Of a stretch of 64,000 nucleotides of DNA, positions 25,479 to 34,470 are shown piece by piece. Positions within the stretch are counted from its first letter, which is position 1, and every line of letters starts with the position of its first letter. The DNA lies in contig NC_016935.1 in the NCBI RefSeq assembly GCF_000250655.1, forward strand, positions 1,196,001-1,260,000, read 5' to 3'. The position numbers and the translations under genes were made by a program. This DNA is from Paenibacillus mucilaginosus 3016 (lineage in GTDB: Bacteria; Bacillota; Bacilli; Paenibacillales; NBRC-103111). The notes beneath the pieces were generated by a model, which saw nothing but the letters and a program-made list of their open reading frames with translations, ran no database searches and was not told where the DNA came from.

Positions 25479-25985
25479 ATGAACAAAGTACGCCTTGTAC
25501 TCTACGCGCTGATCCTATCCCTCCTTGTCCCTGCAGCTGCGCTCGCTTCGAGCGGCGGCTATGTCCCTGTCCCCCCAAGTCCTGACACGCATCCGGCTTA
25601 CATTACCGGTTTGACCTACGGGCAGGATGGCGGTCTGAATCTTACGGCCGACTATATCCAGTGGTTTGAAGGAACCGAAGCCGACCGGGTCTTCGCGGAG
25701 AAAGAACCCGATTCGGGCCTGAGTGCGGCGCCGAACGGTTATTATATCGTCAATGAAAATCCGAAGCTGCGTACGCTCCCCGTCCATCCGGATGTGCAGG
25801 TGCTGATGCAGATCTACAACCGGACCGGCGAGCCGGGCGGTGCCGGCATCCAGTGGAACGAGGAGGTCTCCCTTCAGCGGTTCACCGAGATTCTGAAGGC
25901 CGAGCCTTACCTGCAGGAGTATCCATATCATCTCGTGGTCAAGAACGGTCAGGTGGTACGGATGATTCAGCAGTACATTCCATAA
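25479..25985 (+). CDS. Secreted hypothetical protein (168 aa)
   Basis: Begins MNKVRLVLYALILSLLVPAA with a signal peptide cut near ALAS (residue about 25). The mature part is acidic, with a DYIQWFEGTEADRVF segment, NGYYIVNENPKLR, and a C-terminal YPYHLVVKNGQVVRMIQQY strand pattern, suggesting a small extracellular beta-rich domain that may be repeated in other Paenibacillus proteins. AAAGGAG precedes the ATG by 9 nt. A terminator follows at 26032-26065. Function unknown. Confidence 0.72.
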   Translation: MNKVRLVLYALILSLLVPAAALASSGGYVPVPPSPDTHPAYITGLTYGQDGGLNLTADYIQWFEGTEADRVFAEKEPDSGLSAAPNGYYIVNENPKLRTLPVHPDVQVLMQIYNRTGEPGGAGIQWNEEVSLQRFTEILKAEPYLQEYPYHLVVKNGQVVRMIQQYIP

Positions 25986-26031
25986 GAGCGGAATGGCCAT
26001 AAAGTGCGAATGCAATACGCAGTCCAAGCGA

Positions 26032-26065
26032 GAGCTGCCGGAGAAGGGTCCGGCGGTTCTTTTTG
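26032..26065 (+). terminator. Terminator of the secreted-protein gene
   Basis: CTGCCGGA pairs with TCCGGCGG around a 6-nt loop, followed by T5. Confidence 0.8.
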
Positions 26066-26210
26066 TATGCCGAGGCGCTGGATTTGTCCCTGGGAAGCTT
26101 AGGATTGTGCAAATATGGCTTAGCTTTGTCTATGTTCCGGCCGCGGCCGTCCTTCTATAATGGAACCAGAGTCAAGGAGCCAGGAGCTCCGCCATCCGGG
26201 AGGGATCGAG

Positions 26211-27629
26211 ATGAACAACGAACGGCAGCCTGTTTTACTTACCGATGAGCAGATGAGAACCTTTATTACGGAAGGGTTCCTCATCCTGAAGACGGATTTC
26301 CCTGAAGACTTTCACCGCAGTTTGCTGCAGCAGCTGACGCATGTCTACGAGAACGAGGGCAACCCGGGGAACAACCTGCTGCCGCGGATCCGCGAGGTGC
26401 AGATGATCTTCGACCACCCGGTCGTCACCGGTGCGCTGACGAGCGTGCTCGGCCCCGGCTACCTGATGCATACCCACCGGCACGGGCATTTCAACGCATC
26501 GCCGAAGGCCGGAGGCTGGCACAAGGACAGCTACTGGGGCTACAAGCGGATGCGCAACCACCACCCGTGGTGGGCGATGATCATGTACTTCCCGCAGGAC
26601 ACGCCGGTGGAGCTCGGACCGACAGGGATTATGCCGGGGACCCAGAACTATGAGTCACGGGTCTTCGAAGCGGATGAAGTGACGGGAGAAGCGCTCGCCA
26701 GCGGGGGAGCGGGGACCTTCGCGCTGATTCACTACGACATCTGGCACCGGTCGACAGCGAATATCCTCGGGCAGGAACGCTATATGCTCAAATTCGAGTT
26801 CATGCGGACGCAGGCGCCGTCGGCGCCCAGCTGGGACCACCGGGAAGCCGGCTGGAAACGGCCCGCCGCCTTCAGCACGGAGATCCACGAGCATGACCTC
26901 CTGTGGGAGGAGACCTGGAACTGGCTCTGCGGCCGGGTCGGCTCACTGGCCGGCACGCAGCCGGCGGATGCCGGCCGCGCGGCGGAGCTGGCGGCACGGC
27001 TGGAAGAGGCGTCCGAGCCCGAGGCGCTGAACGCGGCGTACACGCTGGCCGGCATGGGCGCACCGGGCGTGCAGGCGCTGCTCGCGGCGCTCGAGCGGGG
27101 CAGCGGGCACGCGTCGCGGCTGGCGACGTACGGCCTGTCGGCCGCCGGCGCCGAAGCCGTGGGCGGCTTGACCGCCGCGCTCGGCAGCCCGCAGCCGCTC
27201 ACGGCCGAGTATGCCGTGTTCGCGCTCGGCGAGCTGCGGTACCTCGCCGCGGGCAGCGTGCCGGCGCTGAACCGGCTGCTCGAGGCGGGCGCGCCCGCCG
27301 AAGTGCGCCGTGCTGTCGCCGAAGCGCTCGGCCTCATCGGCACGCCGGCGGCGGAGGCGGTCGCCGGTCTGACCCGCTGCCTCGAGGACGCCGACGTGCA
27401 GGTGCGCTTCACCGCCGGCCTGTCGCTGGCGCGTCTCGGCGCCCCGGCCGAAGCGGCGGTGCCGCAGCTTGCGGCCGCGCTGGAGGACGAGAACCGCTAT
27501 GTGCGGGGTCATGCCGCCGAAGCGCTGCACTACATCGGAACGGAGCAGGCGAAGGACACGCTGATCCGGTTCCTGATGAATTCGCGCTGGTGCCCGAGCA
27601 CGACGCCGCAGAGCACGTTCTATCCGTAA
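26211..27629 (+). CDS. PhyH-type Fe(II)/2-oxoglutarate dioxygenase fused to HEAT-like repeats
   Basis: A 472-aa two-part protein. Residues 1-240 are a phytanoyl-CoA dioxygenase (PhyH) domain with the iron-binding HxD in GGWHKDSYWG (about residue 103) and distal His in YDIWHRSTAN (about 180). An Arg in FEFMRT could bind 2-oxoglutarate. Residues about 255-465 are Ala/Leu-rich HEAT or Armadillo-type repeats of about 31-37 residues (LAAALEDENRYVRGHAAEAL and similar). The GGGAGGG box fixes the start at 26211. It is a single gene ending at a bidirectional terminator. The substrate is unknown; the repeats may bind a protein partner. Confidence 0.88.
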   Translation: MNNERQPVLLTDEQMRTFITEGFLILKTDFPEDFHRSLLQQLTHVYENEGNPGNNLLPRIREVQMIFDHPVVTGALTSVLGPGYLMHTHRHGHFNASPKAGGWHKDSYWGYKRMRNHHPWWAMIMYFPQDTPVELGPTGIMPGTQNYESRVFEADEVTGEALASGGAGTFALIHYDIWHRSTANILGQERYMLKFEFMRTQAPSAPSWDHREAGWKRPAAFSTEIHEHDLLWEETWNWLCGRVGSLAGTQPADAGRAAELAARLEEASEPEALNAAYTLAGMGAPGVQALLAALERGSGHASRLATYGLSAAGAEAVGGLTAALGSPQPLTAEYAVFALGELRYLAAGSVPALNRLLEAGAPAEVRRAVAEALGLIGTPAAEAVAGLTRCLEDADVQVRFTAGLSLARLGAPAEAAVPQLAAALEDENRYVRGHAAEALHYIGTEQAKDTLIRFLMNSRWCPSTTPQSTFYP

Positions 27630-27829
27630 GGGGAGCGGGAGCGGCGGGGGTGAGAGAGGGCTGGCCGGCGGCCTGTGCGCCGGTTTCCGCCGGCCCAGCG
27701 AACGGCCTGGCCTTGCCGGCAATCGATGCGGCCGTGCTTCAACCTGGCGTTACGATAGACGTGAGCCGCAGTTGTATGCAGGAGCGGTGGCCGGGAATTC
27801 ATAGGGCAGCTGCCGTACCCTGCAACGAA

Positions 27830-27867
27830 AAAAACGGATCTCCGCGCTGAAGCGGAGGTCCGTTTTT
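27830..27867. terminator. Bidirectional terminator between the PhyH-HEAT gene and ppaC
   Basis: AAAACGGATCTCCGC pairs with GCGGAGGTCCGTTTT (one mismatch), flanked by A and T runs that serve both strands. The region 27630-27829 shows no gene. Confidence 0.88.
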
Positions 27868-27902
27868 ATGTAACTATTCACCAGGCCCAGGGGTTCAGGC
27901 TC

Positions 27903-28835
27903 TTACAGGCTGTTGAAGGCTTCCGTCAGGACAGGCACAACCTGCGATTTGCGGGATACCACGCCTTTGAGGAGCGCTTTGTTGTTCTCGAGCGTTACGT
28001 TGTAAGCTTTCTCGACTGCGTTCGTCTTGCTTCCGAGTGCCAGAGCAACGGAATCGTTGTTGAGGATGTCCGTTACCACGAAGACGAACAGGTCCAGGCC
28101 CTTCTCGGAGATGACCGCGTTCAGAGCGGCTTCCAGCTCGTCCTGACGGGAGAGAACGTCGTTCACGTCAACCGCGTTGACTTGAGCGATCTCGACCTTG
28201 GAGGAGCCCATCGTGAATTCCTTGGAGTCGAGGGAGATCAGCTGGGCGATCGTCTTGTCGCTGAGGTCCGCGCCGGCTTTGAGCATCTCGAGGCCGTAGC
28301 TCTCGGCGTTCACGCCTGCGATTTCGGCCAGCTCGCGTGCTGCCGCAACGTCTTCTTCCGTGCAAGTCGGCGATTTGAAGAGGAGGGAGTCGGAGATGAT
28401 GGCCGACAGCATCAGGCCTGCCACTTCCTTGCGGATCGATACGCCTTTCTCCTTGTAGATCTTGAGGAGGATGGTAGCCGTGCAGCCTACAGGCTCAGCG
28501 CGGTAGTAGAGCGGGTAGCTCGTCTCGAAGTTGGCGATCCGGTGGTGGTCGATAACTTCGAGCACGCGCACCTGGTCGATGTCGCTTACGCTTTGCTGGC
28601 GCTCGTTGTGGTCGACGAGGATGACGCTCTTCGTTTCGCCTGCAACGCTGTCTACCTGACGCGGCGCGTCTACGCCGAAGTGGTTCAGCGCGTACTGGGT
28701 TTCACCGTTTACGCTGCCGAGGCGTACGGCTTCCACGTTCTGGCCGAGCTCTTTCTTCAGCTCAGCATACGCGATGGCGGAGCAGATTGTGTCGGTATCC
28801 GGGTTCTTATGACCGAAAATCAGTGTTTTTTCCAT
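27903..28835 (-). CDS. ppaC: Manganese-dependent inorganic pyrophosphatase
   Basis: A family II pyrophosphatase of 310 aa that hydrolyses PPi to phosphate and drives biosynthetic reactions. DHH-family features: [14 protein letters not shown] near the N-terminus, ILVDHNE, and the eponymous [10 protein letters not shown] near residue 96. The DHHA2 end carries [10 protein letters not shown]. The inner ATG at 28835 has GGGAG upstream and matches the usual family start, so it is preferred over 28859. Lower GC at wobble positions than its neighbours fits a highly expressed housekeeping gene. Confidence 0.97.
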   Translation of the reverse strand: MEKTLIFGHKNPDTDTICSAIAYAELKKELGQNVEAVRLGSVNGETQYALNHFGVDAPRQVDSVAGETKSVILVDHNERQQSVSDIDQVRVLEVIDHHRIANFETSYPLYYRAEPVGCTATILLKIYKEKGVSIRKEVAGLMLSAIISDSLLFKSPTCTEEDVAAARELAEIAGVNAESYGLEMLKAGADLSDKTIAQLISLDSKEFTMGSSKVEIAQVNAVDVNDVLSRQDELEAALNAVISEKGLDLFVFVVTDILNNDSVALALGSKTNAVEKAYNVTLENNKALLKGVVSRKSQVVPVLTEAFNSL

Positions 28836-28901
28836 GATCTTATCTCCCTTATTCGTCATTTTATCGTAGAAATTGTACCATAGATTCCAAACTCCTACTA
28901 G

Positions 28902-28930
28902 ATTATATCCCTAAAACCTCCTTATTCCAA
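28902..28930 (-). promoter_or_regulatory. SigA promoter of ppaC
   Basis: Minus strand: TTGGAA (28925-28930), a 17-bp spacer and a perfect TATAAT (28902-28907), about 67 bp before the ppaC start. Confidence 0.75.
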
Positions 28931-28999
28931 TTCCAATACGCTGATTATACGCAAGTGTCAAAAAAAATTCAGAATCAGCCGCGGACCGGAACCAAGTGA

Positions 29000-29146
29000 C
29001 CGCATACGTAATCCGCTACGCTGCAGTGGGGTGTGGGGCCGTAAGCCCAAGGAACATACCGTTTGGGAAGACTCGGCAGCCCTCTGCCGTCCCCGCCGAA
29101 CAACAGTTCAAAAGCGGCCTCTCCCGATAGGAGGGCCGCTTTTTCG
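29000..29146 (+). other. Structured non-coding stretch ending in a terminator hairpin
   Basis: Several short hairpins (GGGC/GCCC, CCCAA/TTGGG, CGGCAG/CTGCCG) lie at about 29030-29090 before a strong hairpin at 29111-29146 (AAAGCGGCCTC paired with GAGGGCCGCTTT, then T5). On the minus strand the same hairpin can end the pectate lyase transcript. On the plus strand it could end a small RNA, but no strong promoter was found. The rest of 28931-29273 holds no gene. Confidence 0.35.
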
Positions 29147-29273
29147 TCCGGCAATCGCCCAGCCGTCCTTAAGGACGGCGGAGCCGTTCATGCAAGTGGG
29201 GCGGGGCGCGGACGTGACGGAGAATCATCGTGCGCCCCTGACCGTTTGGCCCCGCCTGCCTCTGCCCGGAAGG

Positions 29274-30287
29274 TTACGGATTCACTTTGCCTACGCCGGC
29301 ATATTGCGTGACCAGCGCTTTGACGTTATCCACGGCATCCGGCGTGTAGCTGTACGGCGGAGTAAACGTCGTGGTCGAGGTTGTCGGCTGGCTGCCGGTC
29401 GAACTGACGAACTTGTTGCCCACAACATGCCAGTAGCCGACCGCGTCGCTGTCGAGCGAGGTGATGGGGTTGTTCACTTTCTCGAAGTGATTGTGCTCGA
29501 TGCGCAGCTTGGCGCCCATCCGGGAGTTGATGCCGCTCTCCAGCACGTTGTAGTAGTAGTCGTTGAAGACATGCCCGGTGCCGAAGCGGTAGCTCGGCGT
29601 ACGGGAGTTGACGTTCTCCCACCGGTTGTGGTGGTACGTGATTTTGCGGTCATAGTTGTCGCTGTCGGAGGAGCCGACCAGCGAGGTTTTCCAGCTGTCG
29701 TGCAGGTAGTTCCAAGAGAATGTAATGTACTCCGCGCCGGTTCCCTTCGCATCCAGGAGGCCGTCGTAGTAGTCCTTGTTGACATTCAGGGAGTTGTAGA
29801 GCTCGTTATGGTCGACCCAGATGTTCTTGGCCGGCCCTTCGATCGAGATGGCGTCCTTGTCACCGATGTTGACGTGGTGAATCTTGAGGTTGCGTACGAT
29901 GACGTTGTTGGCGCGCCAGATCTTGAGGCCGATGCCGTTGAACTCACCGGCCGTCCCCACCCCGTAGATCGAGACGTTATTGATGTCTTTGATATCGATC
30001 TTGGACAGGCCCGGGGAGTTCGCCGGAGTGATCGTACCGTTGACGTAGACCTTGAGCGGCTTACTCGGGTCCTTGGCCTTCAGGGCCGCCTGCAGGGCGG
30101 AGCCCGTGCTGACGGTCACGGTGACCGCGTTCGCGCCTTCGCCGCCGGTCGTTCCCCCGTTCAGGGTGGAGTAGCCGACCTGGCTGAAGTCAGGGGCGGC
30201 CTGGGCCGGAACCACCAGTACGGCAGCGGCGAGCAGGGCGGCGGTCAGGGAAGCGATTCCGGTTTTCTTCATGGTTTGATTGCGCAT
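29274..30287 (-). CDS. Secreted pectate lyase, PL1 family
   Basis: A 337-aa extracellular enzyme that cleaves polygalacturonate by beta-elimination. It has a signal peptide (about 26 residues, ending VPAQA). The PL1 parallel beta-helix marks are clear: NIWVDHNEL (vWiDH), the Ca2+-binding DGLLDAKG and ITFSWN strands, and the catalytic Arg in [13 protein letters not shown]. Of three consecutive ATGs the last (30287) has the best distance (7 nt) to GGAGG. It provides plant-cell-wall fragments and so fits the rhamnosidase locus elsewhere in the window. Regulation is not evident. Confidence 0.95.
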   Translation of the reverse strand: MRNQTMKKTGIASLTAALLAAAVLVVPAQAAPDFSQVGYSTLNGGTTGGEGANAVTVTVSTGSALQAALKAKDPSKPLKVYVNGTITPANSPGLSKIDIKDINNVSIYGVGTAGEFNGIGLKIWRANNVIVRNLKIHHVNIGDKDAISIEGPAKNIWVDHNELYNSLNVNKDYYDGLLDAKGTGAEYITFSWNYLHDSWKTSLVGSSDSDNYDRKITYHHNRWENVNSRTPSYRFGTGHVFNDYYYNVLESGINSRMGAKLRIEHNHFEKVNNPITSLDSDAVGYWHVVGNKFVSSTGSQPTTSTTTFTPPYSYTPDAVDNVKALVTQYAGVGKVNP

Positions 30288-30533
30288 CATCATTCCTCCA
30301 ATGGGTTGGTTTGGATTGGTTTGGCGTCACGGCTTCATGAACGCTTTACAGGCTTGCTTTTTCGGTGAACACCTCCTCATTGCTTGTTTGCAGGCAGGTC
30401 TGCCGAGGGGCTGGGGCGGCAGGCTTCCTGCCCTTACATCGTAGGCAAGCCGGGCGATTGCAGGCAATCCTCCGTTTTTAACTTCCTGTAATTCCCTTTT
30501 ATAACAGGGGATGGACGAACCCGGGGTGCCGGA

Positions 30534-30549
30534 TGTGAACTGGATCACA
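30534..30549 (+). promoter_or_regulatory. Perfect Fnr-type box 1
   Basis: TGTGAACTGGATCACA matches TGTGA-N6-TCACA exactly. It lies about 170 bp upstream of the predicted FNT start site and 247 bp upstream of the divergent pectate lyase gene. Its target is unclear. The region 30294-30533 shows no gene. Confidence 0.65.
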
Positions 30550-30660
30550 GTCCTTCCTCGGGGTTCACGGCCCGCCGCGGCCCCCAAAAAGCCAATGAAA
30601 TGATTAGCCGTGCTCCTCGGCACGCGGCCATGCAAAAAAGAAACAGTTCGGCCATATGCA

Positions 30661-30704
30661 TGTGATCTGCTTCACATCCCCTTACTGGAAAGCCATGGTA
30701 CACT
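30661..30704 (+). promoter_or_regulatory. Perfect Fnr box 2 and FNT promoter
   Basis: TGTGATCTGCTTCACA (30661-30676) is an exact TGTGA-N6-TCACA box. An extended -10, TGGTACACT, has its hexamer at 30699-30704. The start site would be near 30710, placing the box centre at about -41.5, the classic position for Fnr activation at low oxygen. No good -35 is present, as expected for an activated promoter. Confidence 0.8.
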
Positions 30705-30737
30705 CTCTTCAACAGAAAAGCGGAAGGGGAGCTGGAC

Positions 30738-31526
30738 ATGGAAGACGGAGCACTGGCAAAGGTTGAGGAGCTGGCCTTGAAAAAATGGGGGATTCTCCGG
30801 GACAACCCGGTCCGGTTCATCCTCCGCTCCATGCTGGCTGCCATGTTCATCGGCTTCGGGGTCATTGTGGCGTTCAAGACCGGCAATTACTTCTATCTGG
30901 AGCACTCCCCTTTCGCATATCCGCTCGCCGCATTGACCTTCGGGGCCGCCATTATTCTGATCTACTACGGAGGGGGCGATCTCTTCACGGGCAATACGTT
31001 CTACTTCTCGCTGGCTTCCCTGAGGGGAAGCATCCCGTGGAAGGAGACGCTGCGGATCTGGGGGTTCAGCTACCTGGGGAATGCGCTGGGGGCGGGGGCT
31101 TTTGCCCTGCTGATTCTGGCCACCGGACTGTATCACGATGCTTCCGTGAACGGCTTTCTATTAAGCGTCGTGGACAAAAAGATGAATACGCCCGGGCTCG
31201 AGCTGTTCTTCCGTGCGATCCTGTGCAACTGGCTCGTCTGCATGGCCTTCTTCATCCCGATGAAGCTGCAGGGCGACGGGGCCAAGATGTTCGCGATGAT
31301 GCTCTTCGTGTTCTGCTTCTTCATCTCGGGCTATGAGCACAGCATCGCCAACATGTGCACCTTCGCGATCGCGCTGGTGCTGAACCATCCGGGGACGATC
31401 TCGTGGGCGGGCGTCTTCCATAACCTCATCCCGGTCACGATCGGCAATATGATCGGCGGCGGCGTGATGATGGGCGTGCTTTACAGCTATTTGAACGGCG
31501 GGGCTTCCTCCGGGAAAGCCGGATAG
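30738..31526 (+). CDS. Formate/nitrite transporter (FNT) family channel
   Basis: A 262-aa membrane channel that moves formate, nitrite or related small anions. Six transmembrane segments and the FNT marks GGGDLFTGNTFYF and HNLIPVTIGNMIGGG are visible. GGGGAG lies about 7 nt before the ATG. The Fnr box centred near -41.5 indicates induction under oxygen limitation, and the adjacent lactate dehydrogenase gene fits fermentative or nitrate/nitrite-respiring growth. Whether the cargo is nitrite or formate cannot be told from sequence alone. Confidence 0.93.
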   Translation: MEDGALAKVEELALKKWGILRDNPVRFILRSMLAAMFIGFGVIVAFKTGNYFYLEHSPFAYPLAALTFGAAIILIYYGGGDLFTGNTFYFSLASLRGSIPWKETLRIWGFSYLGNALGAGAFALLILATGLYHDASVNGFLLSVVDKKMNTPGLELFFRAILCNWLVCMAFFIPMKLQGDGAKMFAMMLFVFCFFISGYEHSIANMCTFAIALVLNHPGTISWAGVFHNLIPVTIGNMIGGGVMMGVLYSYLNGGASSGKAG

Positions 31527-31586
31527 TAAGCTGGGTTGCGGAACGATGGATGACCATGATACTTGAGGATAAAGGGGCAATCGGAC

Positions 31587-32519
31587 ATGAACAGAACACC
31601 ATTTTCGAAAAAAACAAGAATCGTTGTCATCGGCACGGGCGCGGTGGGCTCGACTACTGCTTACACGCTGCTGCTTCGGGGGCGGATGGATGAGCTCGTG
31701 CTGATCGACGCCAACGCGGAGAAGGCGAAGGGTGACGCGCTCGACATGAACCACGGCATGCCGTTCCTCGGCAATACCGATGTGTGGGCGGGAACGTACG
31801 AGGACTGCCGCGATGCGGATATTGTGATCATTACGGCGGGGGCGGCCCAGAAGCCGGGCGAATCGCGGATCGACCTGCTGAAGCGCAATGCGGCGATTCT
31901 GGAGAGCATCACGGACGAGGTGCTGAAGTACAACAAGGACGGCATCCTGCTTGTTGCCTCGAACCCGGTGGACGTCATGAGCTACCTCACCTGGAGGAAG
32001 TCGGGCTGGCCGGCCCGCCGCGTTATCGGCTCGGGCACGCTGCTCGACAGCGCCCGCTTCCGCTACCTTATAGGCCAGGAGCTGCAGGTGGACCCGCGGA
32101 GCGTGCACGCCCACATCGTCGGCGAGCATGGGGATTCGGAGCTCCCGCTGTGGAGCCTCTCGAACATTGCGGGCGGCCAGCTCTCGCTCAACGAGGAGAA
32201 GAAGGCGGAGATCTTCGCCAATACGCGGGACGCCGCCTATCAGATCATCGAAGCCAAGGGTGCCACGTATTATGCGATCGCGCTGGCGCTTGACCGGATC
32301 TGCACGGCCATCCTCCGCAGCGAAGCGGCGGTGCTGAACGTGTCGACGCTGCTGAAGGACTACCATGGCATCTCGGACGTGTATCTCGGCGTGCCTTGTG
32401 TGGTCGACCGCACCGGAGTGCGCGAGGTGCTGGGCCTGCAGATCACGGAGGAAGAGCGGCAGCGTCTGCAGGCATCGGCCGACAAGCTCAAGGGCGTGAT
32501 CGCTTCGATCGGGCTGTAG
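31587..32519 (+). CDS. ldh: L-lactate dehydrogenase
   Basis: A 310-aa enzyme reducing pyruvate to L-lactate with NADH. The NAD-binding IGTGAVGSTTAY motif is near residue 15, the substrate loop AAQKPGESR near 90, the R/SNPVDV segment near 125, and the catalytic HIVGEHGDSELPLWS near 175-190. The ATG at 31587 follows AAAGGGG; a TTG-start reading from 31563 is less likely. It lies 60 bp after the FNT gene on the same strand and may share the Fnr-controlled transcript. Two terminators follow. Confidence 0.96.
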   Translation: MNRTPFSKKTRIVVIGTGAVGSTTAYTLLLRGRMDELVLIDANAEKAKGDALDMNHGMPFLGNTDVWAGTYEDCRDADIVIITAGAAQKPGESRIDLLKRNAAILESITDEVLKYNKDGILLVASNPVDVMSYLTWRKSGWPARRVIGSGTLLDSARFRYLIGQELQVDPRSVHAHIVGEHGDSELPLWSLSNIAGGQLSLNEEKKAEIFANTRDAAYQIIEAKGATYYAIALALDRICTAILRSEAAVLNVSTLLKDYHGISDVYLGVPCVVDRTGVREVLGLQITEEERQRLQASADKLKGVIASIGL

Positions 32520-32532
32520 AAGTAAGTGTAGG

Positions 32533-32588
32533 GAAGCCTTTCGGCACCCGTTTCTGCCTTGGCAGAGGGGAGCGGGGGCTTCTTTTTT
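32533..32588 (+). terminator. Terminator of ldh
   Basis: AAGCC...CTGCC pairs with GGCAG...GGCTT and is followed by CTTTTTTT. Confidence 0.75.
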
Positions 32589-32657
32589 TGGCGGGAATTA
32601 CCGAAGAGATCATGGATGAGGCAGTCCGAAGACTGCTGGTCGGCAAATAGATCGCGC

Positions 32658-32712
32658 AAAAGCCCCGACAACCCTGCTTCCACTAGGTGGAGTAAGGTGA
32701 TCGGGGCTTTGT
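32658..32712. terminator. Second hairpin between ldh and the convergent acyltransferase gene
   Basis: AAAGCCCCGA pairs with TCGGGGCTTT, with an inner CTCCAC/GTGGAG-type stem. It can serve the convergent gene as well. Confidence 0.8.
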
Positions 32713-32746
32713 CTGCTGCGATAACAATGTGGTGCAGGCATCGGTG

Positions 32747-33874
32747 CTAAGCCCGGCGCTTCTGCCAAGCCTGAGCAGCCCGGCGCAGCAGCATGGCCGC
32801 ACCGACCGAGCCGGCGGCACAGAGCAGGAAGGACAGCACCGACCGCACGATCACGGAGGCTGCCGGAGCGGTCAGGTCCGCGGCCCAAACGGCGGCTTGA
32901 AGTACCAGCGCATGAGCCAGATAGGCCGTGTAGGAGTAGGAGCCGGCCTGCTTGATCAGCCGCTTCAAGCGCGCCGGCGCAAGATTCCCGAAGCGAATGG
33001 ACATGGCGTGCATGGCCAGCACGGAGACGATCAGGAACACCGCCATGTGAGGCTGGACCAGGAACGTGTCATTGTATCGCATGACGAGCTCCGGATGCAG
33101 TTCGAAGTGCGAGACGATCCGGTACAGCAGGTACAGATTGACGGCTGCATAGGCGGCGATGATGACATATTGCCAGCGCACAATCCACTTCTTCCAGCGG
33201 GGGAGGTACAGGCCGGCCGCGGCACCCAGCACGAAATAGTACAGGAAATACCAGCTGTTCCGGTCTCGGTACTCGCCGAACAAATCCGAGAGAACCGGGA
33301 TCCGCAGCCCGATCATTGTCTCGTCGACAAGGCTGTGATGCCCGGCATACCAGACATAGAGCAGGCCGCCGAACACGAGGAGGGCGGCGCCGGAGCGGCC
33401 GGCCCGGCGGTCCAGCCACAGTACGGCTTTGCGCAGAAGCGGGAAGAGCAGGTAGAGCTGGAACGTCATGACGATGTACCAGAGGTGGTACGAAGCTTCC
33501 CCGGTGAAGAGGAGCCTCCCGAACTTCTGCAGCCCCTCCCAGGAGGAGAAGGCGGACCCTCCCATCACGATGAACGCGTACAGGACTGCCCAAGGGAGGT
33601 AGGGCAGCAGGATGTCCCTGCTCCGCTTGCGGAGGAAGGGGCCGTAGGCCACGCCCGAATCGTAATTGTAGAACAGGACCAGGCCTGTGATGAAAATAAA
33701 CAGCGGTACGGCAAACTTCGCCAGCAGCAGCAGGATGCCGAGCAGGACACCGTCTGCCAGCTGCAGCTTCGGCTCGAAGGCGTAATGGCCGACGACATGC
33801 TGCATGACCACGGCGAGGAAAGCGAAGCCGCGGAGATAATCGATCTCTTCGATGACAGGCTTTCTGGGGCTCAT
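32747..33874 (-). CDS. Membrane acyltransferase (acyltransferase 3 family)
   Basis: A 375-aa integral membrane protein of the acyltransferase-3 (OafA/OatA-like) family, with about ten transmembrane helices. The typical N-terminal EEIDYLRGFAFLAVVMQHV contains the conserved R and putative catalytic His. The later F/W-rich segment ASYHLWYIVMTFQLYLLFPLL is also typical. It probably O-acylates a cell-surface polysaccharide, peptidoglycan or exported small molecule. The ATG at 33874 has a strong AAAGGAG; the frame upstream to 34048 is not coding-like. No partner gene indicates the acceptor. Confidence 0.88.
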   Translation of the reverse strand: MSPRKPVIEEIDYLRGFAFLAVVMQHVVGHYAFEPKLQLADGVLLGILLLLAKFAVPLFIFITGLVLFYNYDSGVAYGPFLRKRSRDILLPYLPWAVLYAFIVMGGSAFSSWEGLQKFGRLLFTGEASYHLWYIVMTFQLYLLFPLLRKAVLWLDRRAGRSGAALLVFGGLLYVWYAGHHSLVDETMIGLRIPVLSDLFGEYRDRNSWYFLYYFVLGAAAGLYLPRWKKWIVRWQYVIIAAYAAVNLYLLYRIVSHFELHPELVMRYNDTFLVQPHMAVFLIVSVLAMHAMSIRFGNLAPARLKRLIKQAGSYSYTAYLAHALVLQAAVWAADLTAPAASVIVRSVLSFLLCAAGSVGAAMLLRRAAQAWQKRRA

Positions 33875-34085
33875 AAGTTCTCCTTTATACCGGTAAGCAT
33901 GCTTTTCATTATAGGCGGTACGGTGATTTTTTTCACCCCTGCAATTGGAAGGAGGCAGCGGGTCCCGGGGGGCGGCAGGTTCAGCTATAATGTAACAGGA
34001 GTGGAATGATTTCATTCGGAGGGCATATAGCTGTATTTCGGGCTGCATTCCGATCCGAATTTTTTAACCATTGGAGGCTTGACCG

Positions 34086-34388
34086 TTGATCCCACAGGTG
34101 AGAAAGTCGAATGAAGATATGACCCTGAAAACGAAATACCTGATGTACCCGTCTTCGCTGCTCTATGGCCTCTCGATTGCCTTCAGCGTTCCGTATATGT
34201 GGAGATATGCCCTGCTGGTCCTGCTGACCATTGCGCTCTCGTTTCTGATTGATGAACCGATCCGCGGGCGGGTCCGGAAGACGGTGACGGTTTTTCTGTT
34301 TCTGTTCTTCGTGGGGACCTTGATGGGGCTCGTACTTATGGTAGTGAAACTGCTCATCCTCCTCGTCTTCAGCGGACTGAAGCCTTGA
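34086..34388 (+). CDS. Small membrane protein (100 aa), unknown
   Basis: A 100-aa protein with two or three hydrophobic helices: residues about 20-38, 40-55 and 66-98. An amphipathic basic loop RGRVRKT lies between the last two. The TTG start at 34086 has TGGAGG 8 nt upstream; an inner ATG at 34119 lacks a box. No recognisable family. It stands alone between the divergent acyltransferase gene and the DinB-like gene. Confidence 0.55.
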   Translation: MIPQVRKSNEDMTLKTKYLMYPSSLLYGLSIAFSVPYMWRYALLVLLTIALSFLIDEPIRGRVRKTVTVFLFLFFVGTLMGLVLMVVKLLILLVFSGLKP

Positions 34389-34470
34389 GCGCAGATGGTT
34401 TGCAGCGTCACAGGCCTTCCTATAAAATAGGGTTATCATCCCAAAAAAGGTTCCATTTGAGGAGGCGGCG

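Noticed and set aside
26903..27850. Arg/Gly-rich plus-strand frame overlapping the HEAT-repeat region
   Set aside because: Out-of-frame reading of a GC-rich repeat region with no start signal. The PhyH-HEAT frame is continuous and better supported.
29031..30368. A 445-codon plus-strand frame opposite the pectate lyase gene
   Set aside because: The pectate lyase reading has signal peptide, catalytic motifs and a good ribosome binding site; the antisense frame has none.
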